In this document: positions 33,254-42,294 of the stretch, in pieces
Numbering within the stretch: position 1 is the first letter of the stretch
Layout: the number at the start of each line of letters is the position of its first letter
NCBI GenBank assembly: GCA_015056105.1
Contig: SVGX01000007.1
Span: forward strand, 1-43,173
Source: Clostridiales bacterium
GTDB taxonomy: Bacteria > Bacillota > Clostridia > Christensenellales > CAG-138
Length of the DNA stretch: 43,173 nt
Reading direction: 5' to 3'
Notes under the pieces: generated by a model
Database searches by the model: none
What the model saw: only the letters and a program-made list of their open reading frames with translations
Told to the model about the DNA's origin: nothing
Made by a program: the position numbers and the translations under genes

Positions 33254-35008
33254 TTATGCGGTCTCAAGGCTGTACTTTTTCCGGAAGGATTCGTATTGGG
33301 TCTTGAACTCAGGCCGTTCTGCCTTCATCTCGTCAAGGTACTGGTGCGCACCGAGGGCATTGTGGCTGCTCAGCTCCTGAATGCAGACGCAGACGTTGGA
33401 ACAGTGGTCGGAAACGCGCTCAAGGTTGGTCAGAATGTCGGAGAGCACAAAGCCGTGTTCAATGGTACACTCGTTTTTCTGAAGGCGCAGCGTGTGGTTG
33501 AGCTTGATCTGGTCTCTGAGCTCATCGATGACCTGCTCAAGGGGCTCTACCGTAAAGGCTTTTACCGGATCCCCGGTACGGAGGGCATCCATTGTGATGC
33601 TGATGACTTCCTGTGCGGCGGCGCTGATGGTGTTGAGCTCATGGCGGGCACGGTCGGAGAAGGTGACCTGCTTCTGCTGCATTTCTTCCGCGGATTCAAG
33701 CAGGTTCACCGCATGGTCGCTGATGCGCTCCAGCTCGCCGATCAGACGCAGAAACTTGGTGCACTCAAGGTTGTCCGCATCGGAAAGGTTTTCAGAGGAC
33801 AGCTTCACAAGGAAGGTGCCGATTTTATCTTCGTAGCGGTCGGCAAGGTCTTCATCTTCGCGGATCTCATCTGCAAGCCGTGTGCTGAACTCATCGAAAA
33901 TATGAAGTGCCTTTTTGAAAGCGCCAACGGAACATTCTGCCATGGCGACAACTGCGCTGTGGCAGCGTTCTACCGCAACGGTGGGAACGGCGAGAAGGTG
34001 CTCGTCGAGTATTCGGATCTCTTCACCGCGCTCTTCGCCCTTTACGGTCAGGCAGGCAAGCTTTTCAAGCTGGCTGCCGAAGGGAAAAATCATCAGCGTG
34101 CAGAGAATGTTGAAAACGGTGTGTACGATGGCGATGCCCTTTTCGTCGATCATATTTTCCGTGAAGGCAAAACCGAAGATCGCCTTCAGGACATAGAACA
34201 GCACAAGCAGCGTTGCCGTGCCGATGATGTTGAAGTAAAGGTGCACGAAAGCTGCACGCTTTGCGCTCCTTGTGGCATCAGCGGATGCAAGAAGTGCTGT
34301 TACTGTAGTACCGATGTTCTGGCCCATGATGATGGGGATGGCCGCACCGAAGGTGATGGCACCGGTGGATGAGAGGGCCTGCAGGATACCGACGGAGGCG
34401 GAGGAGGATTGGATGATCGCTGTCAGCACAGCGCCTGCCAGCACACCGAGGATGGGATTCTCGAAAAGAAGCAGGATGTTGGTAAAAGCAGGCACATCCT
34501 TAAGCCCTGCTACCGCGTCGGACATCTGGCTCATACCGGTCATCAGCACCGCAAAGCCAAGGAAGATCATGCCGGTGTCTTTCTTTTTCGCGCTCTTGAA
34601 GAACATAAAGAACACAATGCCGGCAAGCGCGAGAATCGGCGTGAAGGAGGTGGGCTTGAGCATGGTGAGAAAGAAGCTGTTGCCGCTGATGCCCATCAGA
34701 CTCAGGAGCCATGCGGTTATCGTGGTACCGATGTTGGCGCCCATAATGATATAGATAGCCTGATGAAGGGTCATGACGCCGGCGCTTACGAAGCCGACTA
34801 CCATGACCGTCGTCGCGGAAGAAGATTGGATGATGGCGGTAACAGCCATACCGAGCATCAGCCCCTTGAAGGGATTGCTTGTCAGGTTTTCAAGGATGGT
34901 CTTTAATTTGCCGCCCGCTTTCTTTTCAAGGGCGTTTCCCATCAGGTTCATGCCGAGCAGGAACAGTGCAAGGCCGCCGACAAGGGAGAGCAGATCGAAA
35001 ATATCCAT
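33254..35008 (-). CDS. Na/Pi cotransporter family protein with C-terminal PhoU-like domain
   Basis: A 584-residue membrane protein. Two inverted Na/Pi symporter repeats occupy about 1-310; both carry the QSSSAT/QSSSAS substrate motif (TAIIQSSSATTV and TAIIQSSSASVG) and the G-x-N-I-G-T-T motif. Residues about 350-560 form a PhoU-like helical bundle on the cytoplasmic side. It takes up phosphate with sodium, or exports it, and the PhoU part may sense or limit the flux. AAGGAAAG lies before the ATG. Its promoter shares a -35 element with the divergent DUF421 gene. No pst or pho genes are nearby. Confidence 0.92.
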   Translation of the reverse strand: MDIFDLLSLVGGLALFLLGMNLMGNALEKKAGGKLKTILENLTSNPFKGLMLGMAVTAIIQSSSATTVMVVGFVSAGVMTLHQAIYIIMGANIGTTITAWLLSLMGISGNSFFLTMLKPTSFTPILALAGIVFFMFFKSAKKKDTGMIFLGFAVLMTGMSQMSDAVAGLKDVPAFTNILLLFENPILGVLAGAVLTAIIQSSSASVGILQALSSTGAITFGAAIPIIMGQNIGTTVTALLASADATRSAKRAAFVHLYFNIIGTATLLVLFYVLKAIFGFAFTENMIDEKGIAIVHTVFNILCTLMIFPFGSQLEKLACLTVKGEERGEEIRILDEHLLAVPTVAVERCHSAVVAMAECSVGAFKKALHIFDEFSTRLADEIREDEDLADRYEDKIGTFLVKLSSENLSDADNLECTKFLRLIGELERISDHAVNLLESAEEMQQKQVTFSDRARHELNTISAAAQEVISITMDALRTGDPVKAFTVEPLEQVIDELRDQIKLNHTLRLQKNECTIEHGFVLSDILTNLERVSDHCSNVCVCIQELSSHNALGAHQYLDEMKAERPEFKTQYESFRKKYSLETA

Positions 35009-35054
35009 GTGATAGCTTTCCTTTTTCTTTTGTATTTTTCTTTATCCGAAATGT

Positions 35055-35082
35055 ATTATACGCAGTTTGTGTAAAGTTGCAA
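35055..35082 (-). promoter_or_regulatory. Sigma-A promoter of the Na/Pi cotransporter gene
   Basis: Minus strand: TTGCAA (35082-35077), 16-base spacer, TATAAT (35060-35055). TTGCAA is self-complementary and is also the -35 box of the divergent promoter. Confidence 0.7.
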
Positions 35083-35105
35083 CGGGCGGCTGTGTTAAAT
35101 ATAGG
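35077..35105 (+). promoter_or_regulatory. Probable promoter of the DUF421 gene
   Basis: TTGCAA (35077-35082), 17-base spacer, TATAGG (35100-35105). The weaker -10 box makes this less certain than its divergent partner. Confidence 0.5.
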
Positions 35106-35185
35106 TAAAGTTCTGCATGTGGAACGCATGAAACCGTGTTTTTCCCGGCATACTGAAAGACAAACCGAAGAAAGGGTGTGAAAAA

Positions 35186-35917
35186 ATGCTGGTGCTGTTT
35201 TTAAGGGTCATCCTGCTGTACCTGCTTGTTTTCGTTACGCTGCGCCTGACAGGCAAGCGGCAGCTGAGCGACCTGCAGCCCTTTGATCTTGTGATCACGC
35301 TCCTCATTGCGGAGCTTGCATTGGAACCTGCCACGAACACCGGTGTCCCGCTTTTTTACGGTGTGGTACCCATTTTGACGCTGTTCCTGCTGCAGAACCT
35401 TGTGGCTTATCTTTCTCTTAAAAGCGAAGGTGTCCGAAAGATCGCCTGCGGGCAGAGCATCGTGGTGGTTTCCAACGGCGTGGTGGAGGAAGCGGCTCTT
35501 CGAAGCTCCCGCTACACGCTTTCGGATCTGATGGAACAGCTGCGCAGCAAGGATGTGTTTTCCCTTGAAGATGTGGCATATGCCATCCTGGAAACAAACG
35601 GCCAGCTTTCCGTGCTGCTCAAGGGGGAAAAACAGAAGCCGACCTGCGGGATGCTGCATATCGCTGCGTCGGAAAGTGCGCTGCCGTTGATGCTCATACA
35701 GGACGGGGAAGTGCACTACATGGCCCTCAAAAGAGCGGGATACAACGAGGCGTGGCTGAAAAAACAGTTGGAAAAGGCGGGCGTTTTTTCGGAACGGGAT
35801 GTGTTTTTTGCCTTTCTCGGCGGCGACGGTATGCTTCATATCCAGCGCCGGCGGGCAAGGGGAGGGGATGTGGTATTTCTTGATACAAAAAGCGGTGGAA
35901 AGGATGGGAAAGCATGA
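35186..35917 (+). CDS. DUF421-domain (YetF-like) membrane protein
   Basis: A 243-residue protein with three N-terminal membrane segments (about 1-80) and a soluble C-terminal part, the layout of YetF/YrbG-like DUF421 proteins. The conserved TGKRQLSDLQPFDLVITLLIAELA segment and the later DLMEQLRSKDVFSLEDVAYAILETNGQLSV are hallmarks. The function is not known in detail; some relatives affect spore or envelope properties. GAAAGGG lies about ten bases before the ATG. Its stop overlaps the start of the DUF4363 gene by four bases (ATGA), a pairing often seen in Clostridia. Confidence 0.85.
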   Translation: MLVLFLRVILLYLLVFVTLRLTGKRQLSDLQPFDLVITLLIAELALEPATNTGVPLFYGVVPILTLFLLQNLVAYLSLKSEGVRKIACGQSIVVVSNGVVEEAALRSSRYTLSDLMEQLRSKDVFSLEDVAYAILETNGQLSVLLKGEKQKPTCGMLHIAASESALPLMLIQDGEVHYMALKRAGYNEAWLKKQLEKAGVFSERDVFFAFLGGDGMLHIQRRRARGGDVVFLDTKSGGKDGKA

Positions 35918-36312
35918 ACGGAAAGAAGTTTGTGCGCGCTAACGGCATCGCCTGTGCCGCTGCGGCAGCGGTCCTGCTTTTTCTGTTTCTGTTTCCGCAT
36001 TTTATGATGCGCCGGCTTTCGCCGCAGCTGCGGCAGGGAACGGAAGAAGCAAAGAAATGTGTTCTTGCGGAGGATTGGACAGGAGCGGAAACCGAATTTG
36101 CGCAGATACAGGACGCCTTTTTGCGGAAAAAGGCGTTTTTGAAGATGTTTTTTAATCATGAGGATGTGGATGAGCTTTCCGTTGCCTTCGATACCTGTGG
36201 CGCGATGATCGCGATTGAAGAACCGCAGGCTCTTGCGGAACTTGCGCGTATCGGGAATATCGCCCAATATCTTTATGAAATAGAAGCCTTTCGCTGGTAC
36301 AGCTTTATCTGA
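35914..36312 (+). CDS. DUF4363-family membrane-anchored protein
   Basis: A 132-residue protein with one N-terminal membrane segment (about 12-30) and an extracellular helical domain (about 33-132). The segment QGTEEAKKCVLAEDWTGAE and its later helices fit DUF4363, a family of unknown function that commonly follows DUF421. The ATGA overlap with the upstream gene shows translational coupling and suggests the two products act together at the membrane. No terminator is seen between it and the next promoter. Confidence 0.7.
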   Translation: MNGKKFVRANGIACAAAAAVLLFLFLFPHFMMRRLSPQLRQGTEEAKKCVLAEDWTGAETEFAQIQDAFLRKKAFLKMFFNHEDVDELSVAFDTCGAMIAIEEPQALAELARIGNIAQYLYEIEAFRWYSFI

Positions 36313-36331
36313 AAAATGGAAAGCGCCCGTT

Positions 36332-36359
36332 TTGCGAAAAAGCGGAAATGTGTTATACT
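36332..36359 (+). promoter_or_regulatory. Extended -10 promoter of the rbgA-rnhB-yraN unit
   Basis: TTGCGA (36332-36337), 16-base spacer, TATACT (36354-36359) with TG at 36351-36352. Confidence 0.7.
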
Positions 36360-36392
36360 ATATTTACGATAATATGCTTTTTCGGAGGACAC

Positions 36393-37277
36393 ATGCTGAT
36401 CCAATGGTATCCCGGGCACATGGCGAAGGCGCGCCGTATGCTCGTTGAAAATTTAAAGCTCATCGATGTGGTGGTGGAGATCGTGGACGCACGTGCGCCC
36501 CGCGCTACCAGAAATCCGGATTTTGACGATCTGTTTTCCCAGAAGCAGCGGGTCATCCTGCTGAACAAGAGTGACCTTGCTTCGCCGCAGGAAACAAAAG
36601 CATGGGTGGAATATTACCGTAAAAAGAGCATCGCCGCCATCGAATTCGTGGCAACGAATTCCGCAAAGAAGAAGGCGGCGGTTTCGCTTATTGAAAACGC
36701 TGCATCGGAAAAGGTGAAGCGCATGCGGGAAAAGGGCATCATAAAGGTGGTGCGTGCCATGGTGGTGGGTATTCCCAATGTGGGAAAATCCACGTTCATC
36801 AACCGCATCGCCGGGGCGACCCGTGCGCAGGTGGGCGACAAACCGGGTGTCACCAAAGGAAAACAGTGGGTGAAGATATCCCCCTATCTTGAATTGATGG
36901 ACACACCCGGCCTTCTTTGGCCGAAGCTTGAGGATGAAGGGCTGGCAAGGCACCTTGCCTATATCGGCTCTATCAAGGATGATATCATGGATGTGGAACG
37001 CCTTGCCCGCGGCCTTCTTGCAGAGCTAAACGAGATCTGCCCGGCAGAACTTTCCGCCCGCTATAAGCAGATCACACCGGAAACGCCCCGGGAAGAGCTG
37101 CTTGCAGCGGTATGCCGCAGCCGCGGCTTCCTTCTTTCCGGCAGCGAGCCGGATACGGAGCGCGCTGCCCGTATCGTGCTTGATGAATACCGGGCAGGCA
37201 AGATCGCCCGGGTTACCCTTGACAGGGTGGATGAACCCGAAACAGCAGAGGAAAACACCGATGGCACGGCGGAATGA
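36393..37277 (+). CDS. rbgA: Ribosome biogenesis GTPase RbgA (YlqF)
   Basis: A 294-residue circularly permuted GTPase needed for late 50S assembly (uL6 and uL16 incorporation) in Bacillus. The G motifs occur in the permuted order: G4 NKSD (58-61), then G1 GIPNVGKST (126-134), then G3 DTPG (170-173). The N-terminal MLIQWYPGHMAKARR is the family signature. CGGAGG precedes the ATG at 36393 by about five bases. The gene overlaps rnhB by 17 bases, and the three genes rbgA, rnhB and yraN form one unit, the usual Firmicutes order. Confidence 0.95.
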   Translation: MLIQWYPGHMAKARRMLVENLKLIDVVVEIVDARAPRATRNPDFDDLFSQKQRVILLNKSDLASPQETKAWVEYYRKKSIAAIEFVATNSAKKKAAVSLIENAASEKVKRMREKGIIKVVRAMVVGIPNVGKSTFINRIAGATRAQVGDKPGVTKGKQWVKISPYLELMDTPGLLWPKLEDEGLARHLAYIGSIKDDIMDVERLARGLLAELNEICPAELSARYKQITPETPREELLAAVCRSRGFLLSGSEPDTERAARIVLDEYRAGKIARVTLDRVDEPETAEENTDGTAE

Positions 37278-37893
37278 GGCGGAGCGCCTTTATGAGCTGA
37301 CCCGTATGGAACGGGAATTCTGGGAAAAAGGTATTTTCCCGGCGGGTATGGATGAAGTCGGAAGAGGTCCCCTTGCGGGACCTGTGGTAACGGCCTCAAT
37401 CATCATGCCGCCGGAACCGCTTGTCGAATATGTGAACGATTCCAAAAAGGTGTCGGAAGGAAGGCGCGAGAAGCTTGCGCCCATCCTGCGGGAAACGGCT
37501 GTTGCCTTCGGCACCGGCTGGGCGGATGAAAAGGAGATCGACGAAGTCAACATTCTGAATGCCACTAAAACCGCATTTGTCAGGGCATATGAAAAGATGG
37601 GAGCTTCCTGTGAACATGTGTTTGTGGATGCGGTAAAGGGCCTTGATATCCCCGCAAAGCAGCATCCGCTCATCCATGGGGATGCGATCTCCTATCTGAT
37701 CGCGGCGGCGTCCATTGTTGCAAAGGTGGAGCGTGATGCTTATATGCGGGAGATGGATGCGCTCTATCCGCAATACGGCTTTGCCTGCAACAAGGGATAC
37801 GGAACGGCGGAGCATATCGCCGCGCTCAGGGAATACGGTCCCTGTCCGATCCACAGGCGCAGCTTTATCAAAAACATCTTGGAGGGCGTATGA
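37261..37893 (+). CDS. rnhB: Ribonuclease HII
   Basis: A 210-residue RNase HII that removes RNA from RNA-DNA hybrids and single ribonucleotides from DNA. The DEDD set is visible: D31-E32 (GMDEVGRGPLAGPVV), the D in VFVDAVKG and the later D in KVERDAYM; the DSKKVSE motif and the Y-G-F-x-x-N-K-G-Y-G substrate-binding stretch are present. The chosen ATG lies inside the end of rbgA (17-base overlap); the N-terminus RLYELTRMEREFWEKG agrees with the family. It overlaps yraN by four bases. Confidence 0.94.
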   Translation: MARRNEAERLYELTRMEREFWEKGIFPAGMDEVGRGPLAGPVVTASIIMPPEPLVEYVNDSKKVSEGRREKLAPILRETAVAFGTGWADEKEIDEVNILNATKTAFVRAYEKMGASCEHVFVDAVKGLDIPAKQHPLIHGDAISYLIAAASIVAKVERDAYMREMDALYPQYGFACNKGYGTAEHIAALREYGPCPIHRRSFIKNILEGV

Positions 37894-38240
37894 ATAACCG
37901 CGAGCGGGGCGCAAAGGGCGAGACGCTTGCCCTTGCTTATATGAAAAAGCAGGGGTATGTGCTCCTTGCAAGGAATTTCCGTGCTGCGCGCTGTGAGGTG
38001 GATCTGATCCTGAAAAAAGAGGGTATGATTGTTTTTGCGGAAGTAAAAGCCCGATCCGGCAGCAGCTACGGTCTTGGCAGGGAAGCAGTGACGGGCGCAA
38101 AACAGCACAATATCATCACCGCTGCACAGGTCTACCTTTCGGAAAAGGGCTTGTTTGAATCCGATATCCGTTTCGATGTGCTGGAAGTGGACCTTTTGAC
38201 AGGCGAAGTCGGTCACATACCGAGCGCATTTACATTATGA
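37890..38240 (+). CDS. YraN/UPF0102-family protein
   Basis: A 116-residue protein of UPF0102, an endonuclease-like fold related to archaeal Holliday-junction resolvases. The key residues are G-x-x-G-E (GAKGETLA), CEVDLIL and FAEVKARSG, which form the D-ExK nuclease core. The cellular role is not established. It overlaps rnhB by four bases and is the last gene before a strong terminator; in many Firmicutes comM follows directly, but here two glycan genes come between. Confidence 0.88.
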   Translation: MNNRERGAKGETLALAYMKKQGYVLLARNFRAARCEVDLILKKEGMIVFAEVKARSGSSYGLGREAVTGAKQHNIITAAQVYLSEKGLFESDIRFDVLEVDLLTGEVGHIPSAFTL

Positions 38241-38246
38241 ACGAAG

Positions 38247-38275
38247 AAAAGCAAGGCGCTTTGCCTTGCTTTTTT
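38247..38275 (+). terminator. Intrinsic terminator after yraN
   Basis: AAAAGCAAGGC (38247-38257) pairs with GCCTTGCTTTT (38263-38273), then TT. It starts seven bases after the yraN stop. Confidence 0.88.
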
Positions 38276-38523
38276 GCGCGGAGCATTTTTTATGCCGCAT
38301 CGATTGCTCAAACTGTAGGAAAATGCATCGCAGCGGGTGGAATTTTTATCATCACCGCTCTTTTCGTGAAGCTTTTGAAAAGAAACGGCTTTTTTTATTG
38401 CGGGGGGATGGGAAAAACTGCAAAATGTGGTATTCTATTAGCAATACTATAGAAGAAATCGCATTTACGGGCGCCGGAGAAGGAAAATTCGCCCTGCTTT
38501 ATGAAAACGGAAAGGACCGGCAT

Positions 38524-41500
38524 TTGCCGGATACTGTGCTTATGAAAAAACGGATGCTGTGCATGCTGCTGCTCCTGCTGCTTCTTTTTGCGGCTGTTCC
38601 TGCGGCGGCAGAGGAAAACCTTCTTGAAAACGGCGGCTTTGCGCAGAGGGATGAGGGTTCCGAACTTCCCGCAGGATGGTTTTACGATGCGTGGGACAGC
38701 GATGATGCGTCGGGTTATGCCATATTTGCGGAAGATGACGGCGGCACCGCCTACCTTTGGAGCGGCGGGAACGATGTCAAGCTTTGCCAGACCGTTTCCG
38801 TAAAGGCAAAAAGCGTTTATAAGCTTACCTGCCGGGTGCGCACGAAAGACGTGGAAGGCGGGGCGGGCGCAAATCTTTCCGTGCTCGGCAGTCTTGCTTC
38901 TTCTCAAGGCGTTTACGGTACTACCGATGGGTTCCAAACCCTTGAGCTGATCGGAAAAACCGCAAAAAAGCAGAATGAGATCACCGTATGTGTACGCATC
39001 GGCGGCTATGGCGCGGAATCTTCGGGCGGCGCGTGGTTTGATGATGTTTCCGTGGAGCACCTTGCCGATTACAAAGGCAGCCCGGCGGATTTTTCCGTTG
39101 CGGAAGTTGCTGCCGAAGAGGTCGGAACGGAATATGCTGACGGTGAAGTTCCCTATCTTGGGGAATCCATTGCGGCGGCGCTGCTCTGCGCGTGTCTCTT
39201 TTTCCTCGTGTACAGCCGTATCGTCATGCGGGCGGATACGCTGACAAAAGCGGCGCCCCAGCGCGAATTTGCCTTTGCGTCCATTCTGATTCTGGCTTTC
39301 CTTGCGCGCAGTATTCTTTCCATGTTTGTCAAGGGTCACTCCACGGATATCGCCTGTTTTATGGCTTGGGCGAATATGCTGGCGGAGAATGGGCCGGCAG
39401 CCTTTTATAATTCCGGTCTGTTTGCGGATTATCCGCCGGGGTATATGTATGTGCTGTGGCTTATGGGCAGCATTGCAAAGGCGACAGGATTTATATACGG
39501 CAGCGCAGGGCATGTGCTGCTTATCAAAATGCCCGCTATCCTTGCGGATCTTCTTGCGGCATATGCGGTATACCGCATTGCATGCCGCTATACGGAAAAA
39601 GGGGAGAACGGCGCATCCCTTCCGCTGCTTGCGGCGGCATTTGTGGCGTTTAACCCTGTTATGGCATTTGTTTCCGGCGGTTGGGGACAGATCGATCAGG
39701 TGCTTTCGGTGCTGCTGCTTGCCGTTATATTGCTGTTTATTGAAAAGAAAGTTATCCTTGCCGGGCTTGTTTACGGTGCCGCCATTATTGTAAAACCTCA
39801 GGCGCTGATGGCGGGACCGCTGCTTGCGACGGCGTATTTTGCTTATATTGCGGATGAAGGCTGGAAAAAGGGCCTGCTCCGCACCGTTGCGGCGGTGGCG
39901 GCGGCGGTCGGTGCGATCTTCCTTCTTGCACTTCCCTTCAAGGGTGTACAGGAAAATCCGCTCTGGTTTGTGGAAAAGCTGCTCGGCACGGCCACATCCT
40001 ATCCTTTCGCAAGCATTGAAGCCTTCAACTTTTTTGCATTTTTCGGCGGCAACTGGGCCGATGCGGAAGATACGTTTTTCCTTTTTTCTTATAAGACATG
40101 GGGGACGGTGCTCATCTGTCTCAGCGTTCTTTTTTCCGCATTCCTTTATCTGAAGGGCAGAAAGCGGGAAAAACATGCGCTTTCGCTTTCCCTTGCATGG
40201 CTGCTCATCGCGCTCTTTATGCTGGGGCATTACATGCATGAGCGGTATTTGTTCCCCGCGCTGCTGCTGCTTACCGTGGCCTTTGCGGTATACAGGGACA
40301 GACGGCTTTTCGTTTCCTTTGCATGGCTCAGCTGCAGCACCCTTCTCAATGTGCTGATGGCTATCATCATCGTGGACCATCCCGAATCCCGCGGTATCGC
40401 ATACGATGCCGTAACAAGAGTCGGCTCGGCTCTCGGTCTTGGCGGCTTTGCCTACCTGACATGGGCCTGCAGCGATATCATGCTCTTAAGGCGCAAACAC
40501 CCGGCCTTTACGGAAAAACAGGGAAAGAAAGAGCTCTGTTCTGAAAAGGATGTGCTTCCCGCGCCCGTTGATACAAAGCTGCATTTTGCGAAAAAAGACA
40601 GGCTGTATTGCGTTGTGCTGACGGCGGCATATGCACTCGCAGCCTTGCTGAATCTTGGCACGACCACCGCTCCCGAAACCCCCTGGTATGGCTATACCGG
40701 CGATACGGTGGAAATACGACTCGGCCAAACGGCTGAAATTGATGAAATCCGTGTTTTTGGCGGCATGTATGAAGGTACGGTCACAGTCACGGCTCCCGAC
40801 GGAACGGAGATCACATACCGGCAGGATAATAACCACATGTTCCGTTGGCACAATATTGGCGGCGGCATCAGCACGGATACGCTGACACTTTCCGTTACGG
40901 AAGGAAAGGTCTGGTTCAACGAGGTCGCGTTTTTCGACGGGGAAGGGAAACGCATCGAAGCCTCTGCGGCGGAAGAAGGGGCCTTTCTTTTTGACGAACC
41001 CGAAGAAACGCCGGATACGCCTTCCTATCTGAACGGGATGTACTTTGATGAGCTGTACCATGCCCGTACCGCCTATGAACACCTGCACGGCATCGCGCCC
41101 TATGAAAACTCCCATCCGCCGCTTGGCAAGATTTTTATTATGCTCGGCATTGCGGTGTTCGGCATGAATGCCTTTGGCTGGCGCATTGTCGGCACGCTCT
41201 TTGGGATCGGCATGGTACCGATTATGTATGCTTTTGCAAAGCAGCTTTTCAAAAAGAGCGAATATGCGCTTCTCGGTGCCTTCCTGTTCGCCTTTGATTT
41301 CATGCATTTTTCCCAGACGCGCATCGCCACCATCGATGTTTACGGCGTGTTTTTCATCCTGCTGATGTTTTACTGTATGCATCGGTATTTCATGATGAAT
41401 TTCTACAGCGATGGCTTGAAAAAGACCTTAAAGCCGCTGGCGCTTGCGGGCATTTTCTTCGGCCTCGGTGCGGCAAGCAAGTGGATCTGCTTCTATGCGG

Positions 41501-42282
41501 GGGCAGGGCTTGCGGTGATCTATTTCACATCCCTCGTACAGCGTTACATTGAATACCGCCGTCTCAGGAACAGCGAAGATGCGGCATTACGGGAAAAGAT
41601 AAAGCCATTCTGGAAAAATGCAGTGCTTTCCTGCCTTTGGTGCTGCCTGTTCTATGTTCTCATCCCGGCGGGCATCTATCTTCTTTCCTATCTGCCCTAT
41701 GTGCTTTCGGAAGCCTCCTATGACCTTGCGGGCATATGGGGCGTGCAGCAGTTTATGTTCGGCTATCACAGCGGGCTTGAAGCGACCCATCCGTATCAGT
41801 CAAGCTGGTGGCAGTGGCCGTTTATTCTGAGGCCCATCTGGTATCATGTGAGTTATTATGTGGATGCTGGTAATGTTTCCACTATCTCCGCCATGGGAAA
41901 CCCGGCCGTATGGTGGGTGTGTTCCGTTACCACGCTCGCGGTGATCTTTTCCCTTGTCCGCGGTACAAGGCGGGGAGATAAAACGCTTTTTGTGCTGCTT
42001 GTGGGACTTGGCGCGAACTTCCTGCCCTGGGTGCTGATCTCCCGGTGCACGTTTATTTACCATTTCTTTGCGAGCGTGCCTTTCATCCTGCTCATCACGG
42101 TATATGCGCTTTCAAAGAAAGAGGAAGAGGATGAATCCTACGGCAAGATCAAATGGATCTGGATGGCAGCGGCACTGTTGCTGTTCGTTCTGTTCTACCC
42201 GGCGATTTCCGGCTTTGAGGTGCCGCGCGGCTATATCAGCTTCCTTGAGTGGCTGCCCGGGTGGACATTTATGGGTACATAA
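38524..42282 (+). CDS. Large double GT-C glycosyltransferase (N-terminal GT-C plus C-terminal PMT-type)
   Basis: A 1,252-residue membrane protein. A signal segment (about 7-30) precedes an extracytoplasmic carbohydrate-binding-like jelly roll (about 32-195). A first polytopic GT-C unit spans about 214-660, with the D in HSTDIACFMAW and the YPPGYMYVLW loop. An F5/8C-like beta domain lies at about 721-805. A second unit (about 835-1,250) is PMT-like (GT39), with FDELYHARTAYEHL, HPPLGK and QTRIATIDVYG. Such enzymes transfer sugars from polyprenyl-phosphate donors to protein or glycan outside the membrane. The TTG at 38524 is chosen because AAAGGA lies seven bases before it; an ATG at 38542 lacks such a site. 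It is followed after 12 bases by gtrA, which likely flips the lipid-linked donor. Confidence 0.85.
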   Translation: MPDTVLMKKRMLCMLLLLLLLFAAVPAAAEENLLENGGFAQRDEGSELPAGWFYDAWDSDDASGYAIFAEDDGGTAYLWSGGNDVKLCQTVSVKAKSVYKLTCRVRTKDVEGGAGANLSVLGSLASSQGVYGTTDGFQTLELIGKTAKKQNEITVCVRIGGYGAESSGGAWFDDVSVEHLADYKGSPADFSVAEVAAEEVGTEYADGEVPYLGESIAAALLCACLFFLVYSRIVMRADTLTKAAPQREFAFASILILAFLARSILSMFVKGHSTDIACFMAWANMLAENGPAAFYNSGLFADYPPGYMYVLWLMGSIAKATGFIYGSAGHVLLIKMPAILADLLAAYAVYRIACRYTEKGENGASLPLLAAAFVAFNPVMAFVSGGWGQIDQVLSVLLLAVILLFIEKKVILAGLVYGAAIIVKPQALMAGPLLATAYFAYIADEGWKKGLLRTVAAVAAAVGAIFLLALPFKGVQENPLWFVEKLLGTATSYPFASIEAFNFFAFFGGNWADAEDTFFLFSYKTWGTVLICLSVLFSAFLYLKGRKREKHALSLSLAWLLIALFMLGHYMHERYLFPALLLLTVAFAVYRDRRLFVSFAWLSCSTLLNVLMAIIIVDHPESRGIAYDAVTRVGSALGLGGFAYLTWACSDIMLLRRKHPAFTEKQGKKELCSEKDVLPAPVDTKLHFAKKDRLYCVVLTAAYALAALLNLGTTTAPETPWYGYTGDTVEIRLGQTAEIDEIRVFGGMYEGTVTVTAPDGTEITYRQDNNHMFRWHNIGGGISTDTLTLSVTEGKVWFNEVAFFDGEGKRIEASAAEEGAFLFDEPEETPDTPSYLNGMYFDELYHARTAYEHLHGIAPYENSHPPLGKIFIMLGIAVFGMNAFGWRIVGTLFGIGMVPIMYAFAKQLFKKSEYALLGAFLFAFDFMHFSQTRIATIDVYGVFFILLMFYCMHRYFMMNFYSDGLKKTLKPLALAGIFFGLGAASKWICFYAGAGLAVIYFTSLVQRYIEYRRLRNSEDAALREKIKPFWKNAVLSCLWCCLFYVLIPAGIYLLSYLPYVLSEASYDLAGIWGVQQFMFGYHSGLEATHPYQSSWWQWPFILRPIWYHVSYYVDAGNVSTISAMGNPAVWWVCSVTTLAVIFSLVRGTRRGDKTLFVLLVGLGANFLPWVLISRCTFIYHFFASVPFILLITVYALSKKEEEDESYGKIKWIWMAAALLLFVLFYPAISGFEVPRGYISFLEWLPGWTFMGT

Positions 42283-42294
42283 GGGAGAAATATA

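Noticed and set aside
33074-34372. A 432-codon plus-strand frame over the Na/Pi cotransporter gene
   Set aside because: The minus-strand frame holds both QSSSA motifs and a PhoU domain; the plus frame is a shadow.
38501-38545. A 14-codon upstream open frame as a leader peptide gene
   Set aside because: Its nearest ribosome binding site is about 16 bases away, and the TTG start of the main gene is better supported.
38395-40380. A 661-codon minus-strand frame within the GT-C gene
   Set aside because: It is antisense to a protein with clear membrane and GT-C motifs; the composition is arginine/lysine-rich shadow sequence.
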